From Syntrophomonas sp. UBA5314 (GTDB taxonomy: Bacteria; Bacillota; Syntrophomonadia; Syntrophomonadales; Syntrophomonadaceae): a stretch of DNA of 24,098 bases. Location: NCBI GenBank assembly GCA_002410325.1, contig DHRK01000024.1, forward strand, positions 5,898 to 29,995, in the 5' to 3' direction. Shown piece by piece: positions 16,068 through 24,054 of the stretch (position 1 is the stretch's first letter; each line of letters starts with the position of its first letter). The notes beneath the pieces are model-generated. The model made no database searches, was not told the origin of the DNA, and saw only the letters and a list, made by a program, of their open reading frames with translations. Made by a program: the position numbers and the translations under genes.

Positions 16068-16262
16068 CTATTTGCCGGGGTATTGATAGGCGCTCTGGGG
16101 ATTAACTTCAGCCACTACCAGTTCATCATCGTCGAAATAGCTTAGCTCCTCGTTAAAATCGGGCCTGAATACCTCGTCAAGCTGGCGATCCTCTTTGACA
16201 AAGAAATCTCCCGAATAGGAGCTGCCATCTTCCAGTTCGATGCTGCCGTGAATCCAGGGCAT
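16068..16262 (-). CDS. Small acidic protein of unknown function
   Basis: 64 residues from ATG 16262, chosen because GGGAGGAG lies 6 nt upstream; an ATG at 16280 in the same frame precedes that ribosome binding site. Strongly acidic (FFVKEDRQLDEVFRPDFNEE..YFDDDELVV), soluble, with no signal peptide. No family recognised. Confidence 0.65.
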   Translation of the reverse strand: MPWIHGSIELEDGSSYSGDFFVKEDRQLDEVFRPDFNEELSYFDDDELVVAEVNPQSAYQYPGK

Positions 16263-16384
16263 ATAATCTCCTCCCTTCATTTTCCCTTAGGCTTTACCGG
16301 CAGGCTGCTCATTATTAGTGAAAAATTTGGCCAATGAAATGCCGAACTTGCTCTTTTGGGGAAACAGAAAACGATCGAACATCG

Positions 16385-16500
16385 AGCCCAAGGATGGGTT
16401 ATAAGGCAGGGACAGCTCTCCAAGTCCAACCTCTCTACAGTCTCTTTTGATCGATCCTGCCAGTCGGTAGGAGCTTTAGCTTCATTATTCCGGTCCCTGC
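16385..16500 (+). other. Candidate structured RNA element in an intergenic region
   Basis: In the 295-bp gap between the PilZ and small acidic genes, the plus strand can form nested stems. AGCCCA-AGGA-TGGGTT is at 16385-16400. An 8-bp closing stem joins GCAGGGAC (16406-16413) to GTCCCTGC (16493-16500). Inside it AGCTC (16414-16418) pairs GAGCT (16471-16475), and CCTGCC-AGTC-GGTAGG forms a hairpin using a G-U pair that becomes a mismatch on the minus strand. It matches no riboswitch class I know. Confidence 0.3.
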
Positions 16501-16557
16501 TTTTATGCAGCGGCGTCAGGAAAGCGGGGTTGAATGGGGTCTGTTTAAAAGCTGTTT

Positions 16558-17181
16558 TTAAGGCCCGGCTAAAAAGGAAGTCAGAGAGCGCTTTTTTACC
16601 GATTCGTAGAGAATGTATTTTACAATTATATCGCGTTCACTGACGGGCAGATCGACAAACAGGATTCCGTACTGGTAGTCGCTTAATGCGTTAAACTCTC
16701 GCACTATCCGGCCTTTAGTTTTCATCTGGTGGGTAATGGTCTTTATTTTAATTGTAAAGCTGAGGTCTAAAAGGGCATCCAACGGCAGCTGGGTGCGGGT
16801 GGTCATATTCAGGCCCTTGCCTGAAATGTCTCGTATCTGCCCTTTCAGCCAGTTGTCGGTGTCGGCTTCTTTAAACTGCAAGGCCAGGTGGGCCGGAAAG
16901 CGTATGAACTCCCGGCGCTGGACCCGGGAAAAATGATCCGGTTTGCTTAAGATGCAACTGGTATTGCGTGAGCCGGATATGGCCTTTAACACGGTGGCCT
17001 GGCACAGGTAAACCGCGTCGCTGCCGGTCGTCTCAATGATGAGTGTTTCGCCGGGGGCGAATATTTCCACGGCGTCATATACGGTGATGGATATATCGTT
17101 TAACGATACGGCATCCACGCAGCACATATATTCACCCTGTTCATGTGTTACTTTTAGTTTCTGGTTGACGAAAAAATCCAT
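16558..17181 (-). CDS. YcgR-like PilZ-domain cyclic-di-GMP receptor
   Basis: 207 residues. The N-terminal ~85 residues fit the YcgR-type beta-barrel domain. The PilZ domain has both ligand motifs: RREFIR (89-94, RxxxR) and DISGKG (118-123, DxSxxG). Binding of cyclic-di-GMP to such proteins typically slows flagellar motors or controls other surface functions. No flagellar or cyclase genes are nearby, so the target is unknown. Start ATG 17181 has GGGGTAGGA upstream. Confidence 0.9.
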   Translation of the reverse strand: MDFFVNQKLKVTHEQGEYMCCVDAVSLNDISITVYDAVEIFAPGETLIIETTGSDAVYLCQATVLKAISGSRNTSCILSKPDHFSRVQRREFIRFPAHLALQFKEADTDNWLKGQIRDISGKGLNMTTRTQLPLDALLDLSFTIKIKTITHQMKTKGRIVREFNALSDYQYGILFVDLPVSERDIIVKYILYESVKKRSLTSFLAGP

Positions 17182-17499
17182 ATCCTACCCCTGACACGAT
17201 AAACTATTGCTATATTCGATATACTTATAATGCATGAAATTCCGATTAAACCATACAGTCCTATTATCGTCATATTATTAGACGAAAATCAGTCCTTTTT
17301 CAGGCAATAACAAACGATTAAACTCTATTTTCTCAATTTTATCATTATATTAGGCCCTGCTTCACTTTGTTTTAGCTCAAGCCATGGAAAAGGGTGGAAA
17401 GACCCCCGGGCTTGTTATATAATTTGCTGTAAACAATCCCGTAATGGACCAAGCAAATTTCCCCGAAGTAAGGAACGATCGGAAAGGAGGCACTTACAT
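17182..17499. other. Divergent intergenic region between the PilZ and flavodiiron genes
   Basis: AT-rich 318-bp stretch. Apart from the candidate promoter at 17395-17423 I see no gene, RNA or repeat in it. Confidence 0.5.
17395..17423 (+). promoter_or_regulatory. Probable promoter of the flavodiiron protein gene
   Basis: A consensus TATAAT (17418-17423) lies 17 bp after TGGAAA (17395-17400, 4 of 6 match to TTGACA), 76 bp ahead of the start codon. Confidence 0.45.
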
Positions 17500-19023
17500 A
17501 TGGGAGCTCAACTCATTAAAGAAGGGGTCTACTGGGTAGGAGTGCAGGACCCCGGGCTGCGCGTTTTTGACATCATTATGACTACCGAGCACGGCACCAG
17601 TTACAATGCCTACCTGATTAAAGGCAACGATAAGACCGCCCTGGTGGAAACCGTAAAAGATGGTTTTTATGATGAATACCGTTCCAATATAGAGAGCATA
17701 ATCTCCCTGGAGCAAATCGACTACCTGATTGTAAACCACAGTGAACCGGACCATTCCGGATCGCTCGTTCGCCTCCTGGAAAGCTGCCCCGGGTTGACGG
17801 TTGTGGCTCACCATACGGCCCTGGCTTTCCTGAAAGAAATCTGCCCCCGCCCTTTTCAGTCCAAGCTGGTAAGCAACCGTGATTCACTGGACCTGGGGGG
17901 CAAAACTCTGCACTTTATAAGCGCCATGCTGTTGCACTGGCCGGACACCATATACACCTATCTGGAGGAAGATAAAATTTTATTCAGCTGCGATTCGTTC
18001 GGATGCCATTACTCGGACGACCGTCTCTTCAGCGACCTCATTCCGGGCGATTTTTTATATGATTATAAATATTATTTCGATCATATCCTGAGCCCTTTTA
18101 AAACTTACGTAAACCAGGCCTTGAACAAACTCCGGCACTACCAGCTCGACCTAATCTGCCCCGGGCACGGGCCGATTCTGCGCGATCGCATCCCTTATTA
18201 CCTGGATCTATACCGGGAATGGGCCAAGCCGCGTGACGAATTCCTGCCCCAGCGGGTGGTTCTGGCCTATGTGTCGGCCTACGGGTACACCCGCAGCCTG
18301 GCCGATAAGATCATGCAGGGCCTGCAGGCAGCCGGAGATTTTGAAATACTGTGCTACGACCTGATCGAATCCACTGTCAATGAGGTGGCCACCGCCGTAG
18401 ACGATGCCGCCGGATTGCTGCTGGGTTCACCCACCCTGAACAAAGACGCTTTGCCCCCGGTGTGGTTTCTTCTGAGTCGCCTCTCGCCCATCAGCCACTC
18501 CGGAAAGCTGGCTGCCGCCTTTGGCTCCTACGGATGGAGCGGTGAAGCGGTGCCCAATATAGAGAAACGCCTGCACATGCTGCGCATGAAGGTTCTGCCC
18601 GGACTCAGGGTGCGTTTTAAGCCAGGTGAGGCGGACCTGCAGAAGGCCTTCGAACTGGGTAAAAAGTTCGGCCAGCTCCTTCTCAACCCGGATCAGGATG
18701 CGGTGGAAGCGCAGTGCCTGCTCCCCCTGGTCCCCACCCACGCTGATCTGAAAGTCGAGGATTACAGCAAACGCTATGCCAATCAGGACCTGACTGTATA
18801 CTGGAACCCCGATCTATGCCACCACGACACCTATTGTTTCACCAGGCTGGTAAGCGTCTTCAACCCTGAAGCCCGCCCCTGGGTCAAGCTGGACGGCGAC
18901 CGGCCGGAGAGGATCATCAAGGCCATTAACCGCTGCCCATCCGGAGCCTTGAGATATTCCTTCCCTCCCGGCTCACCGCTGGATAGGGAAGAGAATAAAG
19001 GCCCCGGCTACATCAAAGAATAG
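17500..19023 (+). CDS. Flavodiiron protein (FprA type) fused to a C-terminal YjdI-like [4Fe-4S] domain
   Basis: 507 residues, ATG 17500 after AAAGGAGG. Residues 1-250 are the metallo-beta-lactamase-like diiron domain, with all ligands visible: His80, Glu82, Asp84 and His85 (HSEPDHSG), His146, Asp165 and His223. Residues ~255-400 are the flavodoxin-like FMN domain (AYVSAYGYTRSLADKI; SYGWSGEAVPNI). From ~430 a further domain (VYWNPDLCHHDTYCF ... PWVKL ... RCPSGALRY) matches the YjdI/Fer4_19 divergent iron-sulfur domain, with Cys440, Cys446, Cys479 and an adjacent His as likely ligands. A usual FprA is ~400 residues, so this is a fusion. The core reduces O2 or NO; the added cluster may feed electrons to the FMN. 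Confidence 0.95.
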   Translation: MGAQLIKEGVYWVGVQDPGLRVFDIIMTTEHGTSYNAYLIKGNDKTALVETVKDGFYDEYRSNIESIISLEQIDYLIVNHSEPDHSGSLVRLLESCPGLTVVAHHTALAFLKEICPRPFQSKLVSNRDSLDLGGKTLHFISAMLLHWPDTIYTYLEEDKILFSCDSFGCHYSDDRLFSDLIPGDFLYDYKYYFDHILSPFKTYVNQALNKLRHYQLDLICPGHGPILRDRIPYYLDLYREWAKPRDEFLPQRVVLAYVSAYGYTRSLADKIMQGLQAAGDFEILCYDLIESTVNEVATAVDDAAGLLLGSPTLNKDALPPVWFLLSRLSPISHSGKLAAAFGSYGWSGEAVPNIEKRLHMLRMKVLPGLRVRFKPGEADLQKAFELGKKFGQLLLNPDQDAVEAQCLLPLVPTHADLKVEDYSKRYANQDLTVYWNPDLCHHDTYCFTRLVSVFNPEARPWVKLDGDRPERIIKAINRCPSGALRYSFPPGSPLDREENKGPGYIKE

Positions 19024-19024
19024 C

Positions 19025-19148
19025 GCAGTCCGACCACGAACCCGAATCTCTGCGTCATTCCCAAGAACCACTCAATCGACGTACTTTTGTACGCCTCAAT
19101 CGCGGTTTTTGCTCATTCCTTGACCTTCGGCTCCGTGCCTCGGACTGC
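19025..19148 (-). repeat. Dispersed palindromic repeat, copy B
   Basis: Bounded by GCAGTCCGA (19025-19033) and its inverse TCGGACTGC (19140-19148), with a central CGTAC-TTTT-GTACG (19080-19093). Read on the minus strand, GGCGTAC..AAGTACGTCGA and GACGCAGA...GTTCGTGG align with copy A at 6571-6669. It sits just after the flavodiiron gene stop and codes for nothing evident. Confidence 0.6.
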
Positions 19149-19247
19149 AGGTTGGAATTGCAGCGAAGGGCTATCCATTTATAGAGGCTGGCAGGCCGAC
19201 CACGAAAGTACACAACCGGCCCCGCCTGGATAATCATCCCAAAAGAA

Positions 19248-19274
19248 AAACCCGGGAATCATAGCCCCGGGTTT
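19248..19274. terminator. Bidirectional rho-independent terminator
   Basis: AAACCCGGG/CCCGGGTTT is a perfect 9-bp stem with a 9-nt loop. T-rich tails follow on both strands (GTTTTTT on plus; TTCTTTT on minus). It serves the convergent flavodiiron and small membrane protein genes. Confidence 0.85.
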
Positions 19275-19288
19275 GTTTTTTACCGGTT

Positions 19289-19774
19289 TTAATACTGGGA
19301 AGGTGGTGTATAACCGCCGCCAATAGGCTGGTTGTTGCGGATTATGAATACAAATATGGCGAACAGCCCCAGTAAACAAGACAGAACCGTGTACAGTACT
19401 GCGGAATCGGTATAGATCTTGAAAAAGTTGTAGATGAAGATAATCATGAAAACCATCAAGGCCAGGCTGAATAATATGCCTATTATGGGAATCATGGCTA
19501 AAATCCAACCGCCGATCACACCTACCGGAAGCCACATGCCTAAATTCGTCAAACGATACCCGAATAAATCCATCTCTCCTACAATAGAACCCATAATGTA
19601 CAGATCGGCGACAGGAATCCATGCCAACCAGGCATTTTCAATTCCTTTGTTGGCCGCCAAGGTCATCAAGCCAATCGACTTCAGTACGTAAAACGCGATA
19701 AAAATCACGAAAAACACCAGCATAAAGCCAATTGACGCTGCCATGAGGGCGGCTAAACCCGTTTCATCATACAT
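19289..19774 (-). CDS. Small multi-span membrane protein, DUF5684-like
   Basis: 161 residues from ATG 19774 with GGGAGG upstream. Four or so hydrophobic helices, with a conserved-looking inter-helix motif NAWLAWIPVADLYIMG and a Gly/Pro/Tyr-rich tail. It resembles small membrane proteins annotated DUF5684; function unknown. A single-gene unit with its own terminator. Confidence 0.75.
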   Translation of the reverse strand: MYDETGLAALMAASIGFMLVFFVIFIAFYVLKSIGLMTLAANKGIENAWLAWIPVADLYIMGSIVGEMDLFGYRLTNLGMWLPVGVIGGWILAMIPIIGILFSLALMVFMIIFIYNFFKIYTDSAVLYTVLSCLLGLFAIFVFIIRNNQPIGGGYTPPSQY

Positions 19775-19952
19775 TCACATACCTCCCATTATATTGTTGC
19801 CGTATAATATTCTGTCTCTTAGTTAATTATTCCTTCAATAAAATATAAATTCCAGGTCACTTGGCGAGTTTTTAAAACAACAGGTGTTTTTCTGTCAGAA
19901 TATGGCTGTTTTCCGCGACTTGTTGGGATACTGCGGATAACAATCACCGCTA

Positions 19953-20975
19953 TCAGACAAAAAAGAAAGCGATGGCTATCATGGCATAGGCAGCCAGCAG
20001 CAGACCGCCTTCCAGCCAGTTGGATTCTCCATCCAGGCTGGTAAACTGGGCTATAAGAACTGCCAGGGAAAGGGTGACTATTTCATAAAAATTGAAGATC
20101 AGGTTCATGGGCCGGGACAGGATTAAACTGATGAAGACCAGAACCGGGGTCACCAGCAAGGCTATTTGGGTGCTGGAGCCGACGGCGATCTCCAGGGCCA
20201 GATCCATCCGGTTCTTCCAGGCCATGAGGACGGCGGTGGAATGCTCTGCGGCATTACCGATGATGGGAATAATGATGATGCCGATAAAGAAGGTAGACCA
20301 GCCCAGTACGTCAGTCACCGATTCGATGCCCGCAACCAGCAATTCACTCTCCAGAGCGATGAAAACAGTGCTCAGAGCCAAGGCTATCAGGGCTTTTCTT
20401 TTATTCATAGCCGGTTCTCCGGCTTCACATACACCGGTCTGGCGCCGCATGCTGAAAAGCAAGCCGGCCAGATAGATGACCAGCAAGATAGCCGACACTA
20501 CGATACTGTACTCTTCCAGAACATGGCTCTGGCGCTCCGAATTGAAAAACACGGCCGGTATTATGAGAGCTATTATCGCCAGAAACATCAAACTGGTCTG
20601 GTTGCTTATATGCACCCGGTCAAACCTCTGCTCACCGTTTTTTATGCCGCCTATAAATATGGCCAGGCCCAAAACCAGCAGGATATTTCCCAAAATGCTG
20701 CCGGCGATGGACGCCTTTACCACATCAAACAGACCGGCTTTCAGGGCGAATACGGTAATCAGCAGCTCGGTGGCGTTGCCGAAGGTGGCGTTTAACAGGC
20801 CGCCGGCTTTTTCTCCCACGTAGCAGGACAGGCTCTCGGTGGCCTCTCCCATTATACCGGCCAGCGGTACTATGGCCAGGCAGGCGCTGAAAAACATGCC
20901 TACCTCGTTATGGGCATATTTAAAGAAGAGGCTTACCGGTATAGCCAGCAGCAGATAGTACATAAACTTTGCCAA
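19953..20975 (-). CDS. Calcium/proton antiporter, CaxA family
   Basis: About 340 residues with ~10-11 membrane helices. Both CaCA signature repeats are present: FGNATELLITVFALKAG and IGNAAEHSTAVLMAWKNRMDLAL. I place the start at TTG 20975, which has GGAGG (20983-20987) at 7 nt. The in-frame ATG at 21005 abuts the -10 box of a consensus promoter and would hardly be transcribed. It exports Ca2+ in exchange for protons. An acidic/polar loop divides the two halves. Confidence 0.93.
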   Translation of the reverse strand: MAKFMYYLLLAIPVSLFFKYAHNEVGMFFSACLAIVPLAGIMGEATESLSCYVGEKAGGLLNATFGNATELLITVFALKAGLFDVVKASIAGSILGNILLVLGLAIFIGGIKNGEQRFDRVHISNQTSLMFLAIIALIIPAVFFNSERQSHVLEEYSIVVSAILLVIYLAGLLFSMRRQTGVCEAGEPAMNKRKALIALALSTVFIALESELLVAGIESVTDVLGWSTFFIGIIIIPIIGNAAEHSTAVLMAWKNRMDLALEIAVGSSTQIALLVTPVLVFISLILSRPMNLIFNFYEIVTLSLAVLIAQFTSLDGESNWLEGGLLLAAYAMIAIAFFFV

Positions 20976-21005
20976 AACCGCACCTCCAGCAAGTTTTTCT
21001 AGCAT

Positions 21006-21034
21006 ATTATACCTTGAAAAGAAAGCTTTGGCAA
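21006..21034 (-). promoter_or_regulatory. Sigma-A-type promoter of the Ca2+/H+ antiporter gene
   Basis: On the minus strand, TTGCCA (21034-21029), a 17-bp spacer and TATAAT (21011-21006): near-consensus. Its position rules out ATG 21005 as the natural start. Confidence 0.7.
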
Positions 21035-21046
21035 AACGGTACAGGC

Positions 21047-21070
21047 CTTCTTAAGATTACATCTTAGAAG
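21047..21070 (-). terminator. Hairpin after the peptidase gene, possible terminator
   Basis: CTTCTTAAGAT pairs with ATCTTAGAAG (one bulged T) around a 3-nt loop, 4 nt after the peptidase stop. There is no T-run, so its role is uncertain. Confidence 0.35.
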
Positions 21071-21073
21071 CAT

Positions 21074-22447
21074 CTATAGTGTGCCCAAACCTTTCAGACA
21101 TACGCTGCTGTTGGCCCATATGACCGTGATATCATCCCAGGTCTGCCCGTCAGAGCTGATATAACTGGTCGCGCTTTCGGAGCGGGCTTGGCTGCTGTAC
21201 CCTTCAATGGCCATTTGGGTGGGAATAGGGTAGCGGTAGTCCGGGGTGTTTAGCAGCAAGACCAGTGAAAAAACATCTCCGGCTTGAAGTTCCAGCGGGG
21301 ATGACAAAAAACGCGTGAAATAGGAAGGCACTTCGATGCTGCCCTTCAATGTCTGCAGCAGTTTTCCGGAGCGGGGCTGGCCGGGCGATGGATTTTGGTA
21401 AATATACAGCTCATAGGTAGTCAGGGGAGAGGCCGCATACCAGCTTACCGCTTGGATGCGGTTTTTTTGGCTGCTCTTGAAAAGGTTAGCCAGCCAGCCG
21501 CTGGTCTGGCCGTAGCCGACCGATGTTACCCAACCCCAGGGATCGTTCTGATAAATCAGGCTGTAGGCCGACGGGTTTTCACTCCGGTTAAAGACGGCGT
21601 TGTTGCTGCCGGTTACCGCGTCATAATAAGATACATAGAAATAGCCCTGCTCCCCCCAGTCCGTCCCCCAGCTGTTTTTAGCGATAAAAGCCCCGTCTTG
21701 GGGCGGGCGATCGCGAAACAGGTTGCGGTCAAAGCGGTCGTCCCAACCCACCAGGCATATAGCGTGGTTGGCCGCTTGCTTGCCCTGGTAATAATAGGTG
21801 TAGTTTTGGTCTTGATAGGACTCATCTTCAAAATAGATGCTGGTAAAAACCGCTCCATAGCTCATAATCGCCGTTTTCAAGCTGTCGTTGTCAGTGGCGT
21901 TTTGACGATCGGGAAGGAAAAGGATCCGGAGCACCTGTTTCTGAATGGGAAAAACACTGCAATCAGCCGGCGCCAGAGGTTCAAACGGGTCGTCGCTTTC
22001 ATTGACCGGACCGCCCCAGCGGGTCAGATAGGCGGTCGACATGTACTGGTTGCCTCCGCCGTCAGGCTCCCGGTCATAGCCCTGAGGACAGTCCCGGCTC
22101 AGCAGGTTCTTCATGTTGTTCTCGGAAAAATCCCATTTTTCCTCGGGCAAAAGGCAGGATTCCAGGGAGCCGTAGGTAGCGAAGGCCCAGCAGGTACCTG
22201 AGCCGTCTTGATCCTTGACCGGACTAACCCGTTCCTTTTTACGCAGATCATAGGTGCCGGGCAAGTCTCCGGAGGCAAAAGCAAAGGATGTCCTGGTTCG
22301 TTTTAGATATTTCAGTTTTAAAGGGGGATGAATAAAACCGGGAAGCCGGGCGCCTGCTTGGGCAGCCCTGGGCGGGCTTTGCCCCGCCGGCTTGAAGTGG
22401 GGATTTAAAGGGGCTCTTCCCACCCCTTTAGGTTTGGAGCCTTTCAC
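21074..22447 (-). CDS. Papain-like (C1A) cysteine peptidase with C-terminal lectin-like region
   Basis: About 457 residues from GTG 22447, which has GGAGG 5 nt upstream; in-frame ATGs at 22459 and 22483 are alternatives. Papain motifs in order: oxyanion Gln and nucleophile Cys in DQDGSGTCWAFATYG, catalytic His in NHAICLVGWDD, Asn in KNSWGTDWGEQGYFYVSY. The last ~170 residues form a beta-rich domain seen in clostridial C1 peptidases (lectin-like). A conserved APLNPHF motif lies near the N-terminus. No signal peptide is visible, which is odd if the enzyme is exported. An IS110-family element begins at or next to the start codon, so the original 5' end may be lost. Confidence 0.88.
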   Translation of the reverse strand: MKGSKPKGVGRAPLNPHFKPAGQSPPRAAQAGARLPGFIHPPLKLKYLKRTRTSFAFASGDLPGTYDLRKKERVSPVKDQDGSGTCWAFATYGSLESCLLPEEKWDFSENNMKNLLSRDCPQGYDREPDGGGNQYMSTAYLTRWGGPVNESDDPFEPLAPADCSVFPIQKQVLRILFLPDRQNATDNDSLKTAIMSYGAVFTSIYFEDESYQDQNYTYYYQGKQAANHAICLVGWDDRFDRNLFRDRPPQDGAFIAKNSWGTDWGEQGYFYVSYYDAVTGSNNAVFNRSENPSAYSLIYQNDPWGWVTSVGYGQTSGWLANLFKSSQKNRIQAVSWYAASPLTTYELYIYQNPSPGQPRSGKLLQTLKGSIEVPSYFTRFLSSPLELQAGDVFSLVLLLNTPDYRYPIPTQMAIEGYSSQARSESATSYISSDGQTWDDITVIWANSSVCLKGLGTL

Positions 22448-22517
22448 GCTAACCTCCATTCCGCCGCTCCGCTGGCGGCACAAATAGTAATGAAAACATC
22501 TGAGATTGCGGTAGAAT

Positions 22518-22663
22518 AGGTCTTAAGGAGAAGGCAAACTACAAAGCACGGTGAGGTGAGTAGTAGACTGCTCTTCTTTGACCTAAAACCGTACGCTAAC
22601 CAGTGTAAGGACTGCCTTTCAAGCACAAATGAGTGGTTCCTCGAGACCGTATGCTAATCATTG
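22518..22663 (+). ncRNA. Candidate bridge RNA region in the IS110 left end
   Basis: In the non-coding sequence before the transposase, AGGTC..AAGGAGAAG (22518-22535) can pair with CTCTTCTTT-GACCT (22571-22584), enclosing a ~35-nt loop. It is followed by two direct repeats, ACCGTACGCTAACCAGTG (22588-22605) and ACCGTATGCTAATCATTG (22646-22663), 15 of 18 alike. IS110-type recombinases are known to use a bridge RNA from a non-coding end; that this segment encodes it is inference. Confidence 0.35.
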
Positions 22664-22740
22664 TTTTAACTCCTTGTTGAATGTGCGGCAGTTCAGTCCC
22701 TGCCTTCTCCACACCCATTTTTAAAAGAGGAGGCAGTAAT

Positions 22741-24012
22741 GTGAAAGTCGTTTACCCAATCTGCTGTGGCGTAGATGTCCACAAAAAGTTCTTCATCGCT
22801 ACTTTAATCACATCCGAGGGAATTACCCCTCACTACCAGAAGAAACGCTTCTCCACTTTCAACAACTCTATCCTGCAATTTAAGCGATGGTTGCTGGATA
22901 ACAATTGCACGGACATCTGTATGGAATCTACCGGGAAGTATTGGGTTCCCGTGTTCAATTTACTTGAGGATTCCATCAACGTCACCGTCGCCAATCCCAA
23001 ATGGGTCAAGGCCGTAAAAGGCAATAAGGACGATATCAAAGACTCTAAATGGATCGGCGACCTATTCCGTCTGGGCCTGGTACCGGGCAGTTTTATCCCC
23101 AAAAAGTCGATTCGGATTCTGCGCGAGTATACCCGCTACCGGTTTAAACTGGTCTCCTGTAAATCCAGTGAGAAAAACCGTTTCCAAAATGCTTTCACCG
23201 TCTGCAATGTAGCCCTTGATGCTGTCGTTTCTGACATGTTTGGCAAATCTGCCTCTTCCATCACCGACTACCTTGTAAATTCAGACTCCTTTGATCCTGA
23301 GTACTGTGTATCCCTTCTGCAAAAGTCCCTTAAGAAAAAGGCTGATGCGGTGATTGAATCCATTGAGGGATACCAAATGATGCCTGAGCAAAAATACCGT
23401 GTCCGCATGATTCGCAACCACCTGGATTTTATCGAGCAATCTATCCATGAACTGGATGATATGCTCAATGTTTTGGCCTCTCCTTATGAAAGTGCGATTC
23501 AACTTCTTTGTACCATTCCCGGAGTTGACCGCACTTCTGCCATCACGGTCATCTCCGAGATAGGTACCGACATGTCTCATTTCTCGTCCTCCAAGCGGCT
23601 TTGCTGCTGGGCGGGCCTAACGCCCGGCAACAATGAGTCTGCCGGCAAGAAAAAGTCGGTCCGCATCACCAGAGCCGGTGTTTATCTTAAGCCTGCTCTG
23701 GTTCAAGTCGCTCATGCTGCGGTCAAATCCAAGGATAACTCTTACTATCGTATCAAGTATGAGCGCATCACCAAGAGAAGAGGAAAGAAACGAGCCATTA
23801 TCGCCATTGCTCGGATAATCCTCACCGCTGTTTATCACATACTCTCTACCGGTGAGATCTTCAATCCATGTGATCTCTACCAGGTGGATATGCCTCTGGA
23901 ACTCCGTGATAAACACAAGCAAAAGGCTTTAAAGAAGGCTGTTAAGCTTCTGATTGCCCAAGGTATTATTAAGGAAACTGATATACTGGGCTCATTTTTG
24001 CAGCCTGCTTAA
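22741..24012 (+). CDS. IS110-family transposase (DEDD/serine recombinase)
   Basis: 423 residues from GTG 22741 with GAGGAGG 7 nt upstream; an ATG at 22681 in frame precedes that site. The N-terminal RuvC-like domain shows Asp12 (CCGVDVHKK), Glu62 (CMESTGKYW), and Asp98 and Asp101 (KDDIKDSKW). The C-terminal Tnp2 domain has the PGVDRTSAITVISEIG helix-hairpin-helix and Ser300 in NNESAGKKKSVRITRAG, the likely catalytic serine. The gene is intact, with no frameshift. Family members insert site-specifically, directed by a bridge RNA. It is transcribed away from the peptidase gene. Confidence 0.95.
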   Translation: MKVVYPICCGVDVHKKFFIATLITSEGITPHYQKKRFSTFNNSILQFKRWLLDNNCTDICMESTGKYWVPVFNLLEDSINVTVANPKWVKAVKGNKDDIKDSKWIGDLFRLGLVPGSFIPKKSIRILREYTRYRFKLVSCKSSEKNRFQNAFTVCNVALDAVVSDMFGKSASSITDYLVNSDSFDPEYCVSLLQKSLKKKADAVIESIEGYQMMPEQKYRVRMIRNHLDFIEQSIHELDDMLNVLASPYESAIQLLCTIPGVDRTSAITVISEIGTDMSHFSSSKRLCCWAGLTPGNNESAGKKKSVRITRAGVYLKPALVQVAHAAVKSKDNSYYRIKYERITKRRGKKRAIIAIARIILTAVYHILSTGEIFNPCDLYQVDMPLELRDKHKQKALKKAVKLLIAQGIIKETDILGSFLQPA

Positions 24013-24031
24013 AAATTTTTGCTTATTATAC

Positions 24032-24054
24032 AAGGGGCGAGTGTGCCCTTTTTT
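24032..24054 (+). terminator. Terminator after the transposase gene
   Basis: AAGGGGC pairs with GCCCTT (one bulged G) around GAGTGT, followed by TTTTTT. It lies 19 nt past the transposase stop. Confidence 0.6.

Noticed and set aside
16356..16643. 95-codon plus-strand ORF across the gap before the PilZ gene
   Set aside because: No ribosome binding site, low-quality composition, and it runs into the antisense of the PilZ gene.
21395..22201. 268-codon plus-strand ORF opposite the peptidase gene
   Set aside because: Antisense shadow of a well-supported papain-like gene; no motif or ribosome binding site.
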